42,042 bases of DNA from Haplosporangium gracile (taxonomy: Eukaryota; Mortierellomycota; Mortierellomycetes; Mortierellales; Mortierellaceae): NCBI GenBank assembly GCA_015499985.1, contig JAAAUF010000259.1, forward strand, positions 2,708 through 44,749. The letters are read 5' to 3'. The position numbers and the translations under genes are program-made. The notes beneath the pieces were generated by a model, which saw only the letters and a list, made by a program, of their open reading frames with translations, was not told the DNA's origin and did not search any database. Position 1 is the first letter of the stretch. Each line of letters opens with the position of its first letter. This document shows, one piece after another, positions 11,790 to 23,800 of the stretch.

Positions 11790-12120
11790 AATGTTGAATA
11801 GTTGCAGAAAGGAGAGAGATACTGAAGCCGACTGCCTTGCGTGCGTGGTTCTCTCTTTATTCGAACATATGGTTTGTTGTCGGTGGCTTGGATGACTCAA
11901 CTCATCTTAATCCACGCCGCTTGATTGGCTGGCCTCCTCGTTCCTTTCCCACCCACATTAAAAAAGAAGCAGCAGGCACCATGGAATAGGAGAGAGAGAC
12001 AGACAGAGAGACAGAAGCGCGCCCATATAAACGTATCCTTGCGTCTAGCAACTGTCGAAGCTTCCTTTCATTGCTAGATCATTCTTTCGCATTATTAATG
12101 TTGCAGGTCAAGTCAGTCCC

Positions 12121-12351
12121 TCATAAGCCAGACACTTCTTTGTCGAATTCAGTTGCTTGGGGGAACTCACCCTCATGTCTCTTGTGCTGCAAACGGCCGC
12201 TGAATATCTCAGATCGAGCATTACCACTACCTCCATTGAGGATTACAGGTTCTTGGCTGGTATCGATATCCAGATCTTGATCACTGCGTGTCGTCCAATT
12301 TAGAAGGCTTCCCAAAAGAGTACGGACTTGTTTGGCACAACAGTTACCCAC
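12121..12351 (-). CDS. Doubtful small ORF with an N-terminal lipidation motif
   Basis: A 76-codon frame starting MGNCCAKQVRTLLGSL. Gly2 followed by Asn, Cys, Cys fits an N-myristoylation site with adjacent palmitoylatable cysteines, as in membrane-anchored signalling and lysosome/vacuole scaffold proteins (for example the LAMTOR1 N-terminus). The rest is polar, unlike the homopolymer-derived frames nearby. A donor-like GGTGAGT near 12170 could splice to an acceptor near 12076, giving a shorter C-terminus, so the true 3' structure is uncertain. It sits in the IleRS/eEF3 intergenic region. It may be a real small gene, the first exon of a lost gene, or chance. I do not recognise a family with confidence. 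Confidence 0.28.
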   Translation of the reverse strand: MGNCCAKQVRTLLGSLLNWTTRSDQDLDIDTSQEPVILNGGSGNARSEIFSGRLQHKRHEGEFPQATEFDKEVSGL

Positions 12352-12735
12352 ACCATAATTTGATTTTTCTATTTTTCAAAGTCTTTGCTGACGGCTTTTA
12401 CGCAGCTGCGGCTAATATGATACTTGATAAGGAGCAAGTTTAATTGCCAACTGACAACGATGTCAATAAAGGTCAGTCGATAGAATGGATGTCGACGGAT
12501 GACTGGGGTATGAAAAAATATTAGAAAGGTGTCAATGATATAGAAATAGACATGCAATGCATGCAGACCACAGGTAATAAAAAGAAGGTGCATCCATTTC
12601 GTTATTTATCACCTACCTTGCGTCCTACCTTTCCTCAGCCCCCTGTTCCTTGTATGCCTGTTGCCACTCAATTGTTGATCCTCATGGGCTGGACGAACTC
12701 TAATTTAGCAGTCCTCTTTGTTTACTTAGCGCCTC

Positions 12736-13015
12736 TTTTTTTTTTTTTTTTTTTTTTCTTTTCTTGTGCGGTGTTTGAAAAGAAAAAAAAAGTCCATTGT
12801 AACATGTCATTCAGTCTATCAGTTTATCAGCCTATCAGCCTCCAGGCCACTCAGACTGGCCTTGGCCTTGCTGGCCCCAACCACATAAAAAAAAACTTTT
12901 CATTATTCTTTCGTTTGTTCCTTCTCTCTTCTTCTTCTCATTCTTCATCCTCCATCTCATCCCTCCCCCCTCTCCCTTCCTCTCCTTCCTCTCTCTCACC
13001 CCTCCTTTTTTTGGC
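12736..13015 (+). promoter_or_regulatory. eEF3 upstream poly-T and CT-rich tract
   Basis: A T-run of about 22 bases is followed, after an A-rich gap, by about 120 bases of almost pure C and T ending about 120 bp before the eEF3 ATG. Such tracts often mark promoters or transcription starts of abundantly transcribed fungal genes, including translation factors. The exact start site cannot be read from sequence. Confidence 0.45.
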
Positions 13016-13137
13016 CTACTCCCCGCCAAAATAATAATACTTTTGCTTGAATACGCTGTAACAACAACGAACTTGAGCAACTGCACTTCCGCTCTCTTCT
13101 TCTTCCTCACTCACAACCCCACCCATACATATATATC

Positions 13138-16100
13138 ATGCCTTCCGTTGAGATGCAAAACGGTGCCGCGGCTACCGAGATGAACGAGCTCACCGAGATG
13201 CTCTCCCAGCTCTACACCGCCGCCACCTCCGAAGAATGCGATTCTATCGCCAGGGACATGGCCGCCCGTGTCCAGAAGGAGGGCCTCATCTCCCTCAAGA
13301 CCAGCAACATCCTCGCCGACCTCGAGGCCGAGTGCAAGAACAAAAAGTCGGGTCTTGCCCGTGAGGGCGCTCTGATCGGCATCTGTGCTCTGGCCGACGT
13401 TCTTGGTCGCCCCTCGGAGCCCTTTTTGATGCCTCTCTTGCCCCTGATCCTCGATCTCTATGCCGACAAGGGCCCCGTCGTCCAGGATGCTGCCTCCAGA
13501 GCCGCTTTGGCCATCATGGCCAACATGCCCTCGCAGTCTGCTCCCATTGTCTTGCCCATTCTCTTCCAGAGCATCGGTGGTCCCGGTAAGAAGTGGCAGA
13601 CCAAGGTCGGCGCTCTCCAGATCCTTGCCGATCTCTCGAACGCCTCGCCCATCCAAGTCGGAATTGCCTTGCCCGAGATCATTCCCATTGTCAAGGACTG
13701 CCTTTCCGATACCAAGAAGGAGGTAAATATATTTTTTTTTGGCGCTTTATTGTTGTCAAATGGGAATATAGTTTTTTTTTCTTTTTGTGAGCTACTCTGC
13801 CTCTATCTCACTTCCCCTCGTCGACCTTACACATGTGAAGAGATCGGGATTTTTCATTGGAAGTACAAAGGAGCAAAACAACAAAAGGAATGCTGCATGT
13901 CTGTCTCTGCATCATTCATTTTTTATGTTCCTGTCCCATCTCCCCTTTTTTTGCTTGCACAGTTATTATCCCAACTGTCTGTGCTCTTTTTCCATATCAC
14001 CTCATTGTCTGTGCCCATTCACCTCTCTCCTCTTTGTCTCACCTTCTTTTGCTCCTTATCCCCACCCCCTTGCTGAAAGATAACGCATTTATGAGAGGGA
14101 AGGGGGAATTCCAATATTCTTCTATCACAAGGAGAGAGTGTGTGTGAGAGAGAATGAAAGCGAAACGAAAAAAGGGTTCTGCGCCAATCTCTTTGCCCAC
14201 GGGTCAGCGACAATAGACTTGATTCGACATAAACACAGGAATAAGCAAAGGACAACCAGCCAACAGGAGCAAGGACACAGGAACGAGGCACAAGGACGGA
14301 GGGTGCACACATACTAGGAGCAAAGGAAAAAAATAGAAAAAAAAGAGAGCTCGTTGGGTGTGGCTGACTTTGATTCTTATTCCGTCAGTTTGTGTGTGCG
14401 ACTGATAAGCGAAAAGGAGGGGAGAGAATTTATTTAACACTATCTGCCCTTTAGACCTTTTCTAAATGGGTTTTACATTCAATACTTATCCAATTATTCA
14501 TTGCCCGTACAGAGAAAGATACGGCAATGACGACGACGGAAAAAAGAATCCCGCCCGCTAAACATATGCCATCTTTTACCATTTCTTCCAATCTAGGTTG
14601 CTGACCAGGCTACAAAGACCATGTTGCGTGTCTGCAACGTCGGTGGAAACCCCGATATCGCCCGTCACCTCAAGGATCTTTGCGAGTGCATGGCCCACCC
14701 CGAAAAGGTGCCCCAAGTCATGGAGAAGTTGTCTGCCACCACTTTTGTTGCCGACATGAACGGCCCCGCCCTTGCCATCATGGTCCCTCTTCTTGTCCGT
14801 GCCCTCAACGAGCGTTCTGCCCACATCCAGCGCCAGACCACCATCATTGTCGACAACCTCTGCAAGCTCGTCAAGGATCCTGCCGAGGCCGGTCAGTTCT
14901 TGCCCGAGCTCTTGCCCGGTTTGGAGCGTATTATCGATATTGCTGCCGTCCCCGAGATTCGTGCCTTGGCCACTGCTGCCAGAAACACGCTCATCAAGGC
15001 TGGAGGTGCCACCAAGGTCGACCCTGCTGCTCAGTCGGACTCGATCATCCCCCCCGAGACTGAGGCCCGCAATGTTGTCAACAAGGCCGTTGGCAAGTTT
15101 GGATTCTTCCCCGCCTTCTTTGATGCCGTTAAGGCCCATGTCTCTTTGCTGTCGATTGTCCTTCTCAAGGAGGAGAACTTGTCGCCTCGCGAGTGGATCT
15201 CGATTCTTGGCGATTACTTCACTGCCTTCATGGCCGCTGCCGACGGCAAGGCTGTTGTCAACACTATTGCTGAGCACTATGTCGAGGCGGACCGCAAGTT
15301 GAACGGAGACAAGAACGTTGAAGACACCGAGGAGGGCGAGGAGCTCTGCAACATTGACTTTTCGCTCGCCTACGGAGGAATGATGTTGTTGAACCACACC
15401 AAGCTCAGACTTCACCGTGGACACCGCTATGGTCTCTGCGGCCCCAACGGAGCCGGAAAGTCGACTTTGATGAGAGCTATTTCCTTGGGCAAGTTGGACG
15501 GTTTCCCTTCATCCGATGTCCTCCGCACTGTCTTTGTCGAGCATTCCTTGCAGGGTGACCAGGGCGAGATGGCGATTGTTGACTTCGTTGCCTCGGATGT
15601 CAAGCTTGCATCGACCCCCCGCGAGGATGTCGTCAACGCTCTCAGGACTGTCGGCTTCACGGACGAGATGCAGAAGAACACTGTCTCGTCGCTCTCTGGA
15701 GGCTGGAAGATGAAGCTGGAGTTGGCCCGTGCCATGTTGATGAACGCTGATATCTTGTTGCTGGACGAGCCTACTAACCACTTGGATGTCGCCAACATCA
15801 AGTGGCTCGAGGACTACCTCAACAGCCAGACCAACGTCACCTCAATCATCGTCTCCCACGACTCTGGATTCCTCGACAACGTCTGCACCAACATTCTCCA
15901 CTACGAGCGCAAGAAGCTGAAGATGTACAAGGGTAACCTCTCCGAGTTTGTCAAGGTCAAGCCCGAGGCCAAGTCCTACTACACCCTCGCCGCCACCACC
16001 GTCAAGTTCGAGTTCCCCAAGCCCTCGTTCTTGGTCGGTGTCAAGTCCAACACCAAGGCTATCATGAAGATGACCAACTGTACATTCACCTACCCCGGAG

Positions 16101-17143
16101 CTGCCAAGCCCTCGATGCACAACGTCTCTGTCCAGCTCTCGCTTTCATCCCGTGTCGGTGTTATCGGACCCAACGGTGCCGGAAAGTCGACCATGATCAA
16201 GTTGTTGACTGGAGAGACCTACCCCCAGGAGGGAACCGTCTGGAGACACCCCAACCTCCGTATCGGATACGTCGCCCAGCACGCCTTCCATCATCTCGAG
16301 CAACACTTGGAGAAGACCCCCAACGCCTACATCCAGTGGCGTTACCAGGGCGGTGCCGATCGTGAGATCCTCGAGAAGCCCACGGTCGCCATGACCCCCG
16401 AAGAGTTGGAGCAGATGGAGACTTGGGTCATTGGAGGCGACGGATCCAAGCGCCAGGTCGAGATGATTATGGGTCGCCAGAAGCTCAAGAAGTCGTTCCA
16501 GTACGAGATCAAGTGGAAGAACCACGTCCACAAGTTCAACACCTGGATGCCCCGCGAGAAACTCCTCGAGCTCGGATTCGACAAGTTGATCCGCCAGTTC
16601 GATGACCGTGAGGCCTCCCGTGAGGGTCTCGGCTATCGTGACCTCTCGCCAGCCTCGATCCGGAAGCACTTGGAAGATGTTGGTCTCGACGGAGACATTG
16701 CCGACCACAACATGATCAGTGGTCTCTCTGGAGGACAAAAGGTCAAGGTCGTCATTGCTGCCGCCATGTGGAACAACCCCCACATGTTGGTCCTGGACGA
16801 GCCTACCAACTACTTGGATCGTGAGTCGCTCGGAGGTCTTGCTGTCGCCATCCGCAACTGGGGTGGAGCTGTCATCATGATTTCCCACAACACCGAGTTC
16901 TTGGGCGCCCTCTGCCCCGAGACCTGGACCGTCAACGCCGGCAAGCTGACCAGCAACGGCAAGTCTGCCGTCCAGGAGAGCAACTTTGAGGATTCCGAGA
17001 AGCCCATCGTGGTTGTCAACAAGAAGAAGAAGAAGTCGAGAAACGATATCAAGGCCCAGGAGGTCCGTCGCCGTCTCCGCCACTTGGAGTGGTTGGCCTC
17101 CGACAAGGGTACTCCCAAGCCCGCCGACACCGACTCTGACTAA
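13138..17143 (+). CDS. TEF3: Translation elongation factor eEF3 (ABC-F ATPase)
   Basis: Fungal ribosome-associated ATPase that drives E-site tRNA release and late translocation. Exons join(13138..13722, 14597..17143): 3132 nt, 1043 aa, essentially the length of yeast eEF3 (1044). N-terminal HEAT-like helices occupy roughly residues 20-320. The first ABC domain has Walker A GPNGAGKST at about 477-485, signature LSGGWKMKLELARA and Walker B ILLLDEPTNHLD. The second has Walker A at about 719, signature LSGGQKVKV and Walker B LVLDEPTNYLD. The eEF3-specific chromodomain-like insert (from about 820, including FQYEIKWKNHVHKF) lies inside ABC2, and the tail is lysine-rich (KKKKKSRND) then acidic, as in the family. 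Codon use is strongly C-ending, as expected of a highly expressed gene. The single intron is phase 0, GTAAAT to CTAG, and unusually long for this window. The stop is 273 bp from the convergent kinase stop. Confidence 0.97.
13723..14596 (+). other. 874-nt intron of the eEF3 gene
   Basis: Begins GTAAATAT after codon 195 (AAG AAG GAG) and ends AATCTAG before GTTGCTGAC, phase 0 at both ends. Most other introns here are about 60-175 nt. Its first half is T/C-rich and its second half is A/G-rich, with runs such as GAGAGAGTGTGTGTGAGAG near 14130-14152. Open frames inside it are low-complexity. No tRNA or snoRNA C/D box pair was obvious by eye. Long first introns can enhance expression; that role is inference. 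Confidence 0.85.
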
Positions 17144-17416
17144 AAAGAGCTTGGTTTCGTTTATTTTTGTTATTTATCTCATTTCTTTTGATACCTTCTT
17201 CATTTTTTTTTCATCCACACACACTCCACTCTCTCTCTTCACTTTTGCATTTTTGTTCTCCCATCCACTTGTATCCATATGTAATCATCCCTAGACGATA
17301 GAATTAAAAAAGAGGACTTTTCTATTCCCTTACTCAACTGTTTGGCATGCAAAAAATAATGGTGTTTTATTCTTCTCGAAAAACAAGCACGCAAAAATGC
17401 GAAAGAAGGCACGAGT

Positions 17417-20400
17417 TTACAAAGAGATGGTCGCCATACCAGATCCACCATTAGTTTTGATCACCTCTTCCGAGGAAGACGGCTCTGCAGTCGCCACTGC
17501 AACACTCCCTCCATGAATCGCCTTGGAACCAGTGGGCGGTAAAGGAGGTGGCAAACTACAGTTCTCGCTGGAACTCAATCCATCCAACGAGCCCTTTCTC
17601 AACCCGACCGTCAAACCTTCAAACCCGCTCGAGATGGATGCTCGGAAGGGGTGAGGCTGATAAGCCAACGTCATCGACCGAGTCTCTTGGAACTCCATCA
17701 TGGCCTCGTGGAAGGACCCCGCGTTGCTGGTGCTGATCGTGTAGGCGCTCATGGGTCGTCCGTGGCCTGAGATCTGGCTGGTGGTTTTTTGGTGTGTTAG
17801 GTGGGTTTGCGTCTGTGCTTGTTGCTGTCCATGAGGATGGTGCTGGTGGCGTTCATGTTGCGCCTGCGAGCTCAGTTCAAAGGCCCGCCCACCCTTGGGC
17901 AGCCCATTACCAGTATTACTCTGCGAAGGCTCACGTCCTCTCAACACTCTTGACCTCAAAGTCACAGGCGTGTTTGGTATAGCTGCCGGGTCCATCAAAG
18001 GATCCGCACTACTACCACCAAAGGGATCCCCCATCGTCGATAGAGAAGTCCCAGAATCGGATGACGAGAACAAGACGGTTTCTGCGGTGCCATGCTTTTG
18101 TGGATGAGAGGGGGCTGGAGAGTTGTTGTAGGCTGTGACGGGGGTTGAGAGGGTGGATGATCCGGAGGAGTTGGAGGGCGAGGATGGAGTTGTTGAGTCG
18201 GTGTAAGGGAATTGGGCGCGGTTTGTAAGGTCGTGTGTTGCTGCTGTTGTTGTCGCGAGCTGTTGTTCCGGCTGCTGTTGTTGTTGTTGTTGTTGTTGTG
18301 AGGCGCCTAAAGTTTGCGAACCGGCCGATGTGGGCTTGACTGACCGCGCCGCAACAGACTCTTCAACTCCTCCTTCTCTTTGCTCCTCCTGTACAAGCTC
18401 ACACTCCTCTGCTGGCTGGACTACAGTATTCTGGGTCTCTCTCGAGGGTGACTTTGACAATGGCTGAAAACGTTGAGGACCATCAGAGGACGAGTTCGAC
18501 TTGCCACTTGAATGGGGGGCTGAAACGACATTCTGTTCACCGGAAGCAGTAGCTGTCGTCGTCGTCGTCGAGCTGATCGTCGTCAAATTGAGCTGATCCT
18601 CATCCGGATTAAATCTCTCCTGTCCGACCAAATCACTCGGACTCTCGGGCCGATACAACTTCGCGGGCGCCTGAGCAATCGCCGCCGCCCCCGGGCCCGT
18701 CGCATTAGCACCCGCCATCGTCATCGAGGGCAAATGCTCAATCCGTCCAAAACTGCTTTTCGTATTTAAGACCCCCTCCAATGTCGTGCTACTCACGCTC
18801 ATCTTGCTTTCATGATGATTATGATGATGTCCATGGTGACCGTGGCCAATAGACCCAGATCGAAGAAGGCTCTTGTTCCCAGACGAGGCACCGGTGGGAC
18901 GACTGAGCGAATGCGATCGCTTGACTTTTGTGAAATCGTAGATAATAAATTTGTCCTCCATCAATTGCATCTCACTCGAGAGCTCGACTTCGGGCGATGT
19001 CTGAGCGCGCTTCTTGGCCTTGAGCGGGTTGTCCTCCATCAGCAGCTCTTCTAGCTCGTGCGTTGCGTCAAAGTTTGCCTTTTTCGACTATATTTTTCAG
19101 ATGGAAAGGAAGAGAAGAAGCTATGAGAAAAATAGCATAGATACTTCATATGTTTTTATACACCACTAAGTAGGGCGAAGTGACTTACATCGGGTTCAAA
19201 TGGAGGAGTCGCTTCCTTGGTGACCAACTTGTCCCATTCGATGTTCTGGAACCAAGAATGTTTCTTAAACGCGTCCAACCCCTCCGGCGTGCATCCCAAG
19301 CGTTTGCTAATATCTCTCTCGCACAGCTTTTTCATTTTTGAATTTAAAAAGGCAATGTTACTTGGTTAATGAAACGCGAAGTCGTATACACTCAACTGAA
19401 TACGTTTGTCACTGAGGGGAGGAGCGTTTTAACTTTTCGTTTTTTTTTTTACCTTGGAGAGCACGTCTAAACAGGGGGCACTGATTATGTCATCAACATT
19501 CTCCGGGAATGGCAAGGGGTCTCTCAGGATCGAATTTGTGAGAAGGTCATTACTCTTTCCCCTGAACGGGCGCTAATAAACAAAATATACAATCATCGTA
19601 AGATGCATGAATAAGTAAAATGAAAAAAGCGTCAAATGCAAAAAAAAAAAAAGAGGAGGAGGAGAGAAAGGAGGACTTACCCTTCCAAAGAGCAGCTCAA
19701 ACATGACGACGCCTAGACTCCACCAGTCAACAGATTCAAAGTATCCTTTCCTCAGAAGCACCTCTGGTGCCATGTACGCCATGCTCCCAGCTATTGAGAC
19801 CAGCGGCTTTGTGGGGTTGTAGTAGACGGCAATGTTGAAGTCTGTCAAGTGAGCGTGGCCATGCTCATCCAGCAGCACATTATCCGGTTTTAGGTCCCTA
19901 TGGGAAAATAAAACAAAAGCGCGTAATCAGTTAGACTTTTACCTTCCTTGCATGCACAAACACTGCAAGCATTAATGCTCCGTTGGATCATTTTGTTACT
20001 GTCACTTCGTTTACTATTCAAACCCTATTCACTTACCTGTGAATAATCCTCCGAGAATGCAGAGCGTCCAAAGCAAGGGCCAATTCGGCCACATAAAATC
20101 TCACCACATCCTCCTTCATCGGCCCGGCCCTCTCCAGATGAAATCTCAAATCCCCTCCCAACATCAAGTCAAGCACCATAAACAGATTCTCGTCGTCCTG
20201 GAACGCATACCGCAGATTGCAAATCAACGAAAACTCGACCTCTTCAAGAAGTCGGCGTTCCTGGATGATGTTTTCGACGGCTCGCATGCGAATACATTTG
20301 GCCTTGTTAATGTATTTGAGGGCGTAGATTTCTTTGGTTTTCTTGTGCTGGACGACGCGTACTTTTCCGAATGCCCCTTTGCCGACTGACCGGAGGAGAT

Positions 20401-20871
20401 GGAAATGTGATAGCTCGACTAAGGATAGGGGAAGATGAGGGAGAAAGTGGTGTTGTAGGGTAGGTAGGTAGGGTGGTAAAGGATGTGAGTGCAATGGATT
20501 GCAAAGGGAAGAGGAAGGGGAAAGAGAGGATGAAAGTGTATGAATGTGAGTATACGCTGCAAATAGACCCCATTTTTTTTTTTATCAAAGCGTAAAAAAA
20601 AATAAGTAAGGATAACAAATATGCAGCTGATGAGTGCATCAAGAGGTAAGGGCGCAATGACGCCTTTACAGGCCATGTGGCAGCCATAATTGCATGCTAC
20701 CTGGGTGATCAAAACAAAGCGGCATGTAAAACGTAAAATAAAATAAGGAGAGGGGGGTCCATGCAAGTGAACTGTTGCATTTTTTTAGTGTTAATCTTCC
20801 GGTTGTCAAGGATGTCACTTACTCTCAGAGGTAAAATCGATAGCTTCTTCTTTACAGCAGCCTGCTCCCAT
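17417..20871 (-). CDS. STK32/YANK-type AGC serine/threonine protein kinase with a long disordered tail
   Basis: Exons join(20871..20823, 20418..20037, 19897..19681, 19572..19453, 19326..19189, 19087..17417): 2577 nt, 858 aa. The start MGAGCCKEE fits N-myristoylation with palmitoylatable cysteines, implying membrane attachment. The kinase domain covers about residues 22-280: P-loop GKGAFGKV at 29-36, ATP-binding Lys51, HRDLKPDN at 143-150, and APE at 187-189. The Mg-binding motif is DFN (163-165) rather than DFG, the hallmark of STK32/YANK kinases. The C-lobe extension matches STK32: a [19 protein letters not shown] segment, then [14 protein letters not shown]. After about residue 350 comes a long Ser/Pro/His-rich tail with a poly-Gln run, absent from animal STK32 (about 400 aa). 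The start is supported by lipidation-motif fit and a GTAAGT donor after 49 coding bases. The exon-5 acceptor (AAAAAG) is the weakest junction. Confidence 0.9.
20419..20822 (-). other. 404-nt first intron of the STK32-type kinase gene
   Basis: GTAAGTGACATC donor at 20822 and TCCTTAG acceptor ending at 20419, phase 1, separating the MGAGCC membrane-anchor exon from the kinase domain. The arrangement would allow alternative first exons, giving anchored and soluble forms; this is inference. Nothing else coding is seen inside. Confidence 0.75.
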
Positions 20872-23800
20872 GATGTGTCGGTATTATAAGTGATAGTAAA
20901 AAGGTGGTGGAGGGAAGGGTGGCGATGGCGACGGCTTAAGAAAGTCGCTGGAGCAGTGGAGGATTGAATGGCAAGAAGAACAGGGAGTTGGGCGGGTGAA
21001 ATGAGCGAGTAAGAGAGTCCTCTTTAGTTGTTGAGCAAACGCCAAAATAAAAGTATGGAATGAAGAGGAGGAGGGGTATATTGAGGACTGGAAGGAAACC
21101 AGAAGAGCGATTTCTAAGAACGACACAAATGTCAACATGAACAAAAAAATATATGGACAAGCGTTAGTAAAAGACACCATTGCTAATTTGCACTGCATGG
21201 TCCAAGAAACGGCGATGAGCCTCAACCTTTTTTCTTTTCTTTCTCTCTCCATATCTCTTTCTCTTAGCCCAGGCCTCCGTTGTTTCCCTACAAGAGTGAG
21301 AAAAGCAAACCAAACTCGAAATGTCTCATACACCCTTGTTTGCTTTTTTCTGCTGCTTTTGGACCACCCATCCTTATATAGCCTCCTTTACTCTCCCCTC
21401 TTCTGCACCTCCGCCTCTCGCCTCTCCGCCTCTGCCCTCTTTCTCCTTCTCTCTCTCTCTTTCTCATTCTCCCGCCCATCCTTTTTCCCTATCATCCTTT
21501 CTTTTTCCACGTTCAACATCGTTTTCCGTTTCCCCTTTCCTTCCTCTGAACAAAATGTGGATCCCACATAAAAGCATGTATGTAACAAGCCCATCTCTCT
21601 TCCTTGTCTGTCTCTCATTTTTTTTTCAAAGGGGGTGAGGTGGAGGCGTTCAAGGGGGTGCTTTTTTCGTGTCTGTTTGTTTTGTTGGCATTGTCCTAGC
21701 AGGCTAGGCCAGACCAGACCAGGTAAACAAAGCAGGGACATTTTTGGGCATTTAAGAAATGATTCGAATTTCTTTTGGGCAAAGCCAGGGTCAAGCATGT
21801 CGTGCTAATTTAAATTGTCTAAAATCCTCGAACAATTTTTTTCTTTTTTTTTTTTTTTGGGCAGGAGGATGACAAGGACAATAAAAGGAGGAGGAAGATG
21901 AGGATGAGGATGAAGAGGTAGAGAAATGCGGTGGGGAGAAGGTTAGAGCAAAAGTAGGAGGGGAGTAGGAGAGAAGAGAAAAATGGTGGAGAGGAGAGGA
22001 AGGAAGCAAGGTGTTGGCACCAAATTGACGCATAAGAGAAGGAGGCTGGAAGGGTAAAGATAGGAGGGCAGAGAAATCAAGTGAGATCCAGGACGGTCTC
22101 GTATCTTATATTCGGAAGAGAAGGAGAGGAAGGCGTGTGATATCGTAGAGCGAAGTGGGTTGGATGGGAGTTGTAGGGTATTGGAGGTAGGATGTTCTGG
22201 TCAGCAAGAGAAGGGTGTTTGTAGTCGTTTGGTTTGTTGTTGTGATGTGCCCTGTTCCCTGTTCGTTATTTGCGCAGTTACTGATCGAAGTACGAGCCGT
22301 CCCCAAGTTCGAAACCTTTTAGGGCAGACACAGTCAGTTTGCTGGACTTAACCAGGCACCATCAGTGATTGAGACCAAGAGAGTTTGATCACAACGCAAA
22401 ACATGACCCTGCTGTGTTGGAGAGGGAGAGAGAAAGAGGGAGGGAAGACTCACAAGTAAATGGGAAATGGTGGGTAACGGCGGACGGTGTGTGACGATGG
22501 AGAGGAAGAGTGCGTGAGGGAAATTGAGATAGTGCGAGACGAGAAGGGGAGGCGAGAGGGGAAAATGTGAACCGTAAATGCAAGACTCAAAATGACAATA
22601 GTGATTATGGGCGATTAAGGAAAAGAAGAAATTAGAAGAGTATGTGTAAGTAGTAATAAAACAACAACAAAATCAATTGTCAAGGAGAGGAAAGAAAAGA
22701 GAGAGAGGGAGAATAAGAAATGAGATGAGAGAAAAGAAGAGAAAGAGAAGTGGGAGGGAAGAGGGAGAAGAAGGGTAGAAAAAGAAACCAAGAAGTGACT
22801 GGAAGTATATTCAAGAACAAGAGTATGAGAAGGTGGATTAGCACGGAGGTGTAGGTAATTTCGAGGGAGCAAAACGAGGGGTGCGTTGAGACGACAAATC
22901 AAGTAAGAGAGAGCGAGAGGGATGACAAGGATAAATGTGGACGTGGAGTGAGAGAGCGAGAGGGAATGAGAGGCGAGGGATCAAAAAAGTATTTCGATGT
23001 TAAAAACGATGACAAGGACAAATATACAAGGAGACGAACGACAGAGATAGATAGGTACCAGGGAATGATGGTGACAAGAAAAATAGCAAGGCTATCAGAG
23101 CGTTTTCTTGCGGGATGAAAAAAGGACGGAGGGGAGAGAGAGAATGAGAGAGACAGAGACGGACAGAGAGGAAAGTCTAAAGACGATATTAGCAGAGAGA
23201 AGTTTGAGAAGTGAGCGCGTTGGGAGTGAGAATGAGAGAGAATGAACGTGAGCAATAAGAGAGAGGCTTGAGGTACGAACGTGTAGAAGGGCCTGGGTGT
23301 TCTATACAAAGAAAACTTCATAGATCGTAGTTGAGTCTTCTCTCCCGGCCACTTAAACAAACCTTCTTTGTGTTTTTGTCGTCCTTGGAAAGTTCGACCC
23401 AATCCAGAGAGACCATAACCATGGTCCACGGCACCCTCAACGCAACAACTCCAAGTCACCCTTTTTTTTCAGGAGCCAACACTAACAAGGGGTTGAGGAC
23501 CAAGGGGAAAAAATGAAGGGGGACGTCCAATTGAGCAAAATCGTTTCTTTTACGAACTGGCGACTTGGCACAAATGGGAACCACGGACTGTGAGTGAACA
23601 AAGCTTCAAAGTTGTGTCCTTTGGCCTGGTTTGAGGCGTGAGGGGGAGGGAGTTGTGCGAGTAAGGAGATGGGTGAAGGGAAACCAGGAGCGGGAGGAAG
23701 AGAAGTACTGAACAGAACGAGGGAAGCGGGTGAGGTGTGTAGAAGGGAGACAAAAAGGGTCTGCATGGGCTCCATGCTTATGTCCAAGTAGGGATAATGG

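Larger units (their letters stand above)
11790..13137. promoter_or_regulatory. Divergent promoter region between IleRS and eEF3
   Basis: About 1.35 kb separates two divergent translation genes. The IleRS side contains direct TGAC repeats (about 11730-11752, numbered on the plus strand). The eEF3 side has a T-run at about 12736-12757. A strong CT-rich tract follows at about 12895-13015, then AT repeats (about 13128-13136) just before the eEF3 ATG. Pyrimidine tracts upstream of highly expressed fungal genes are well known as promoter or leader elements, so I read 12736-13015 as part of the eEF3 core promoter/leader. A possible small ORF lies inside (12121-12351, minus). Confidence 0.5.

Noticed and set aside
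14576..17083. 282- and 312-codon minus-strand frames over eEF3
   Set aside because: Shadows of high-bias eEF3 codons; the plus strand has both ABC cassettes.
22307..22315. GTTCGAAAC, a match to the RNA polymerase III B-box of tRNA genes
   Set aside because: The flanks do not pair as a T-stem and no A-box or acceptor stem is found at the right distance.
22899..23459. 186-codon minus-strand frame in the long intergenic region
   Set aside because: Ser/Leu/Pro-rich translation of a CT tract with no domain, codon signal or neighbouring exon.
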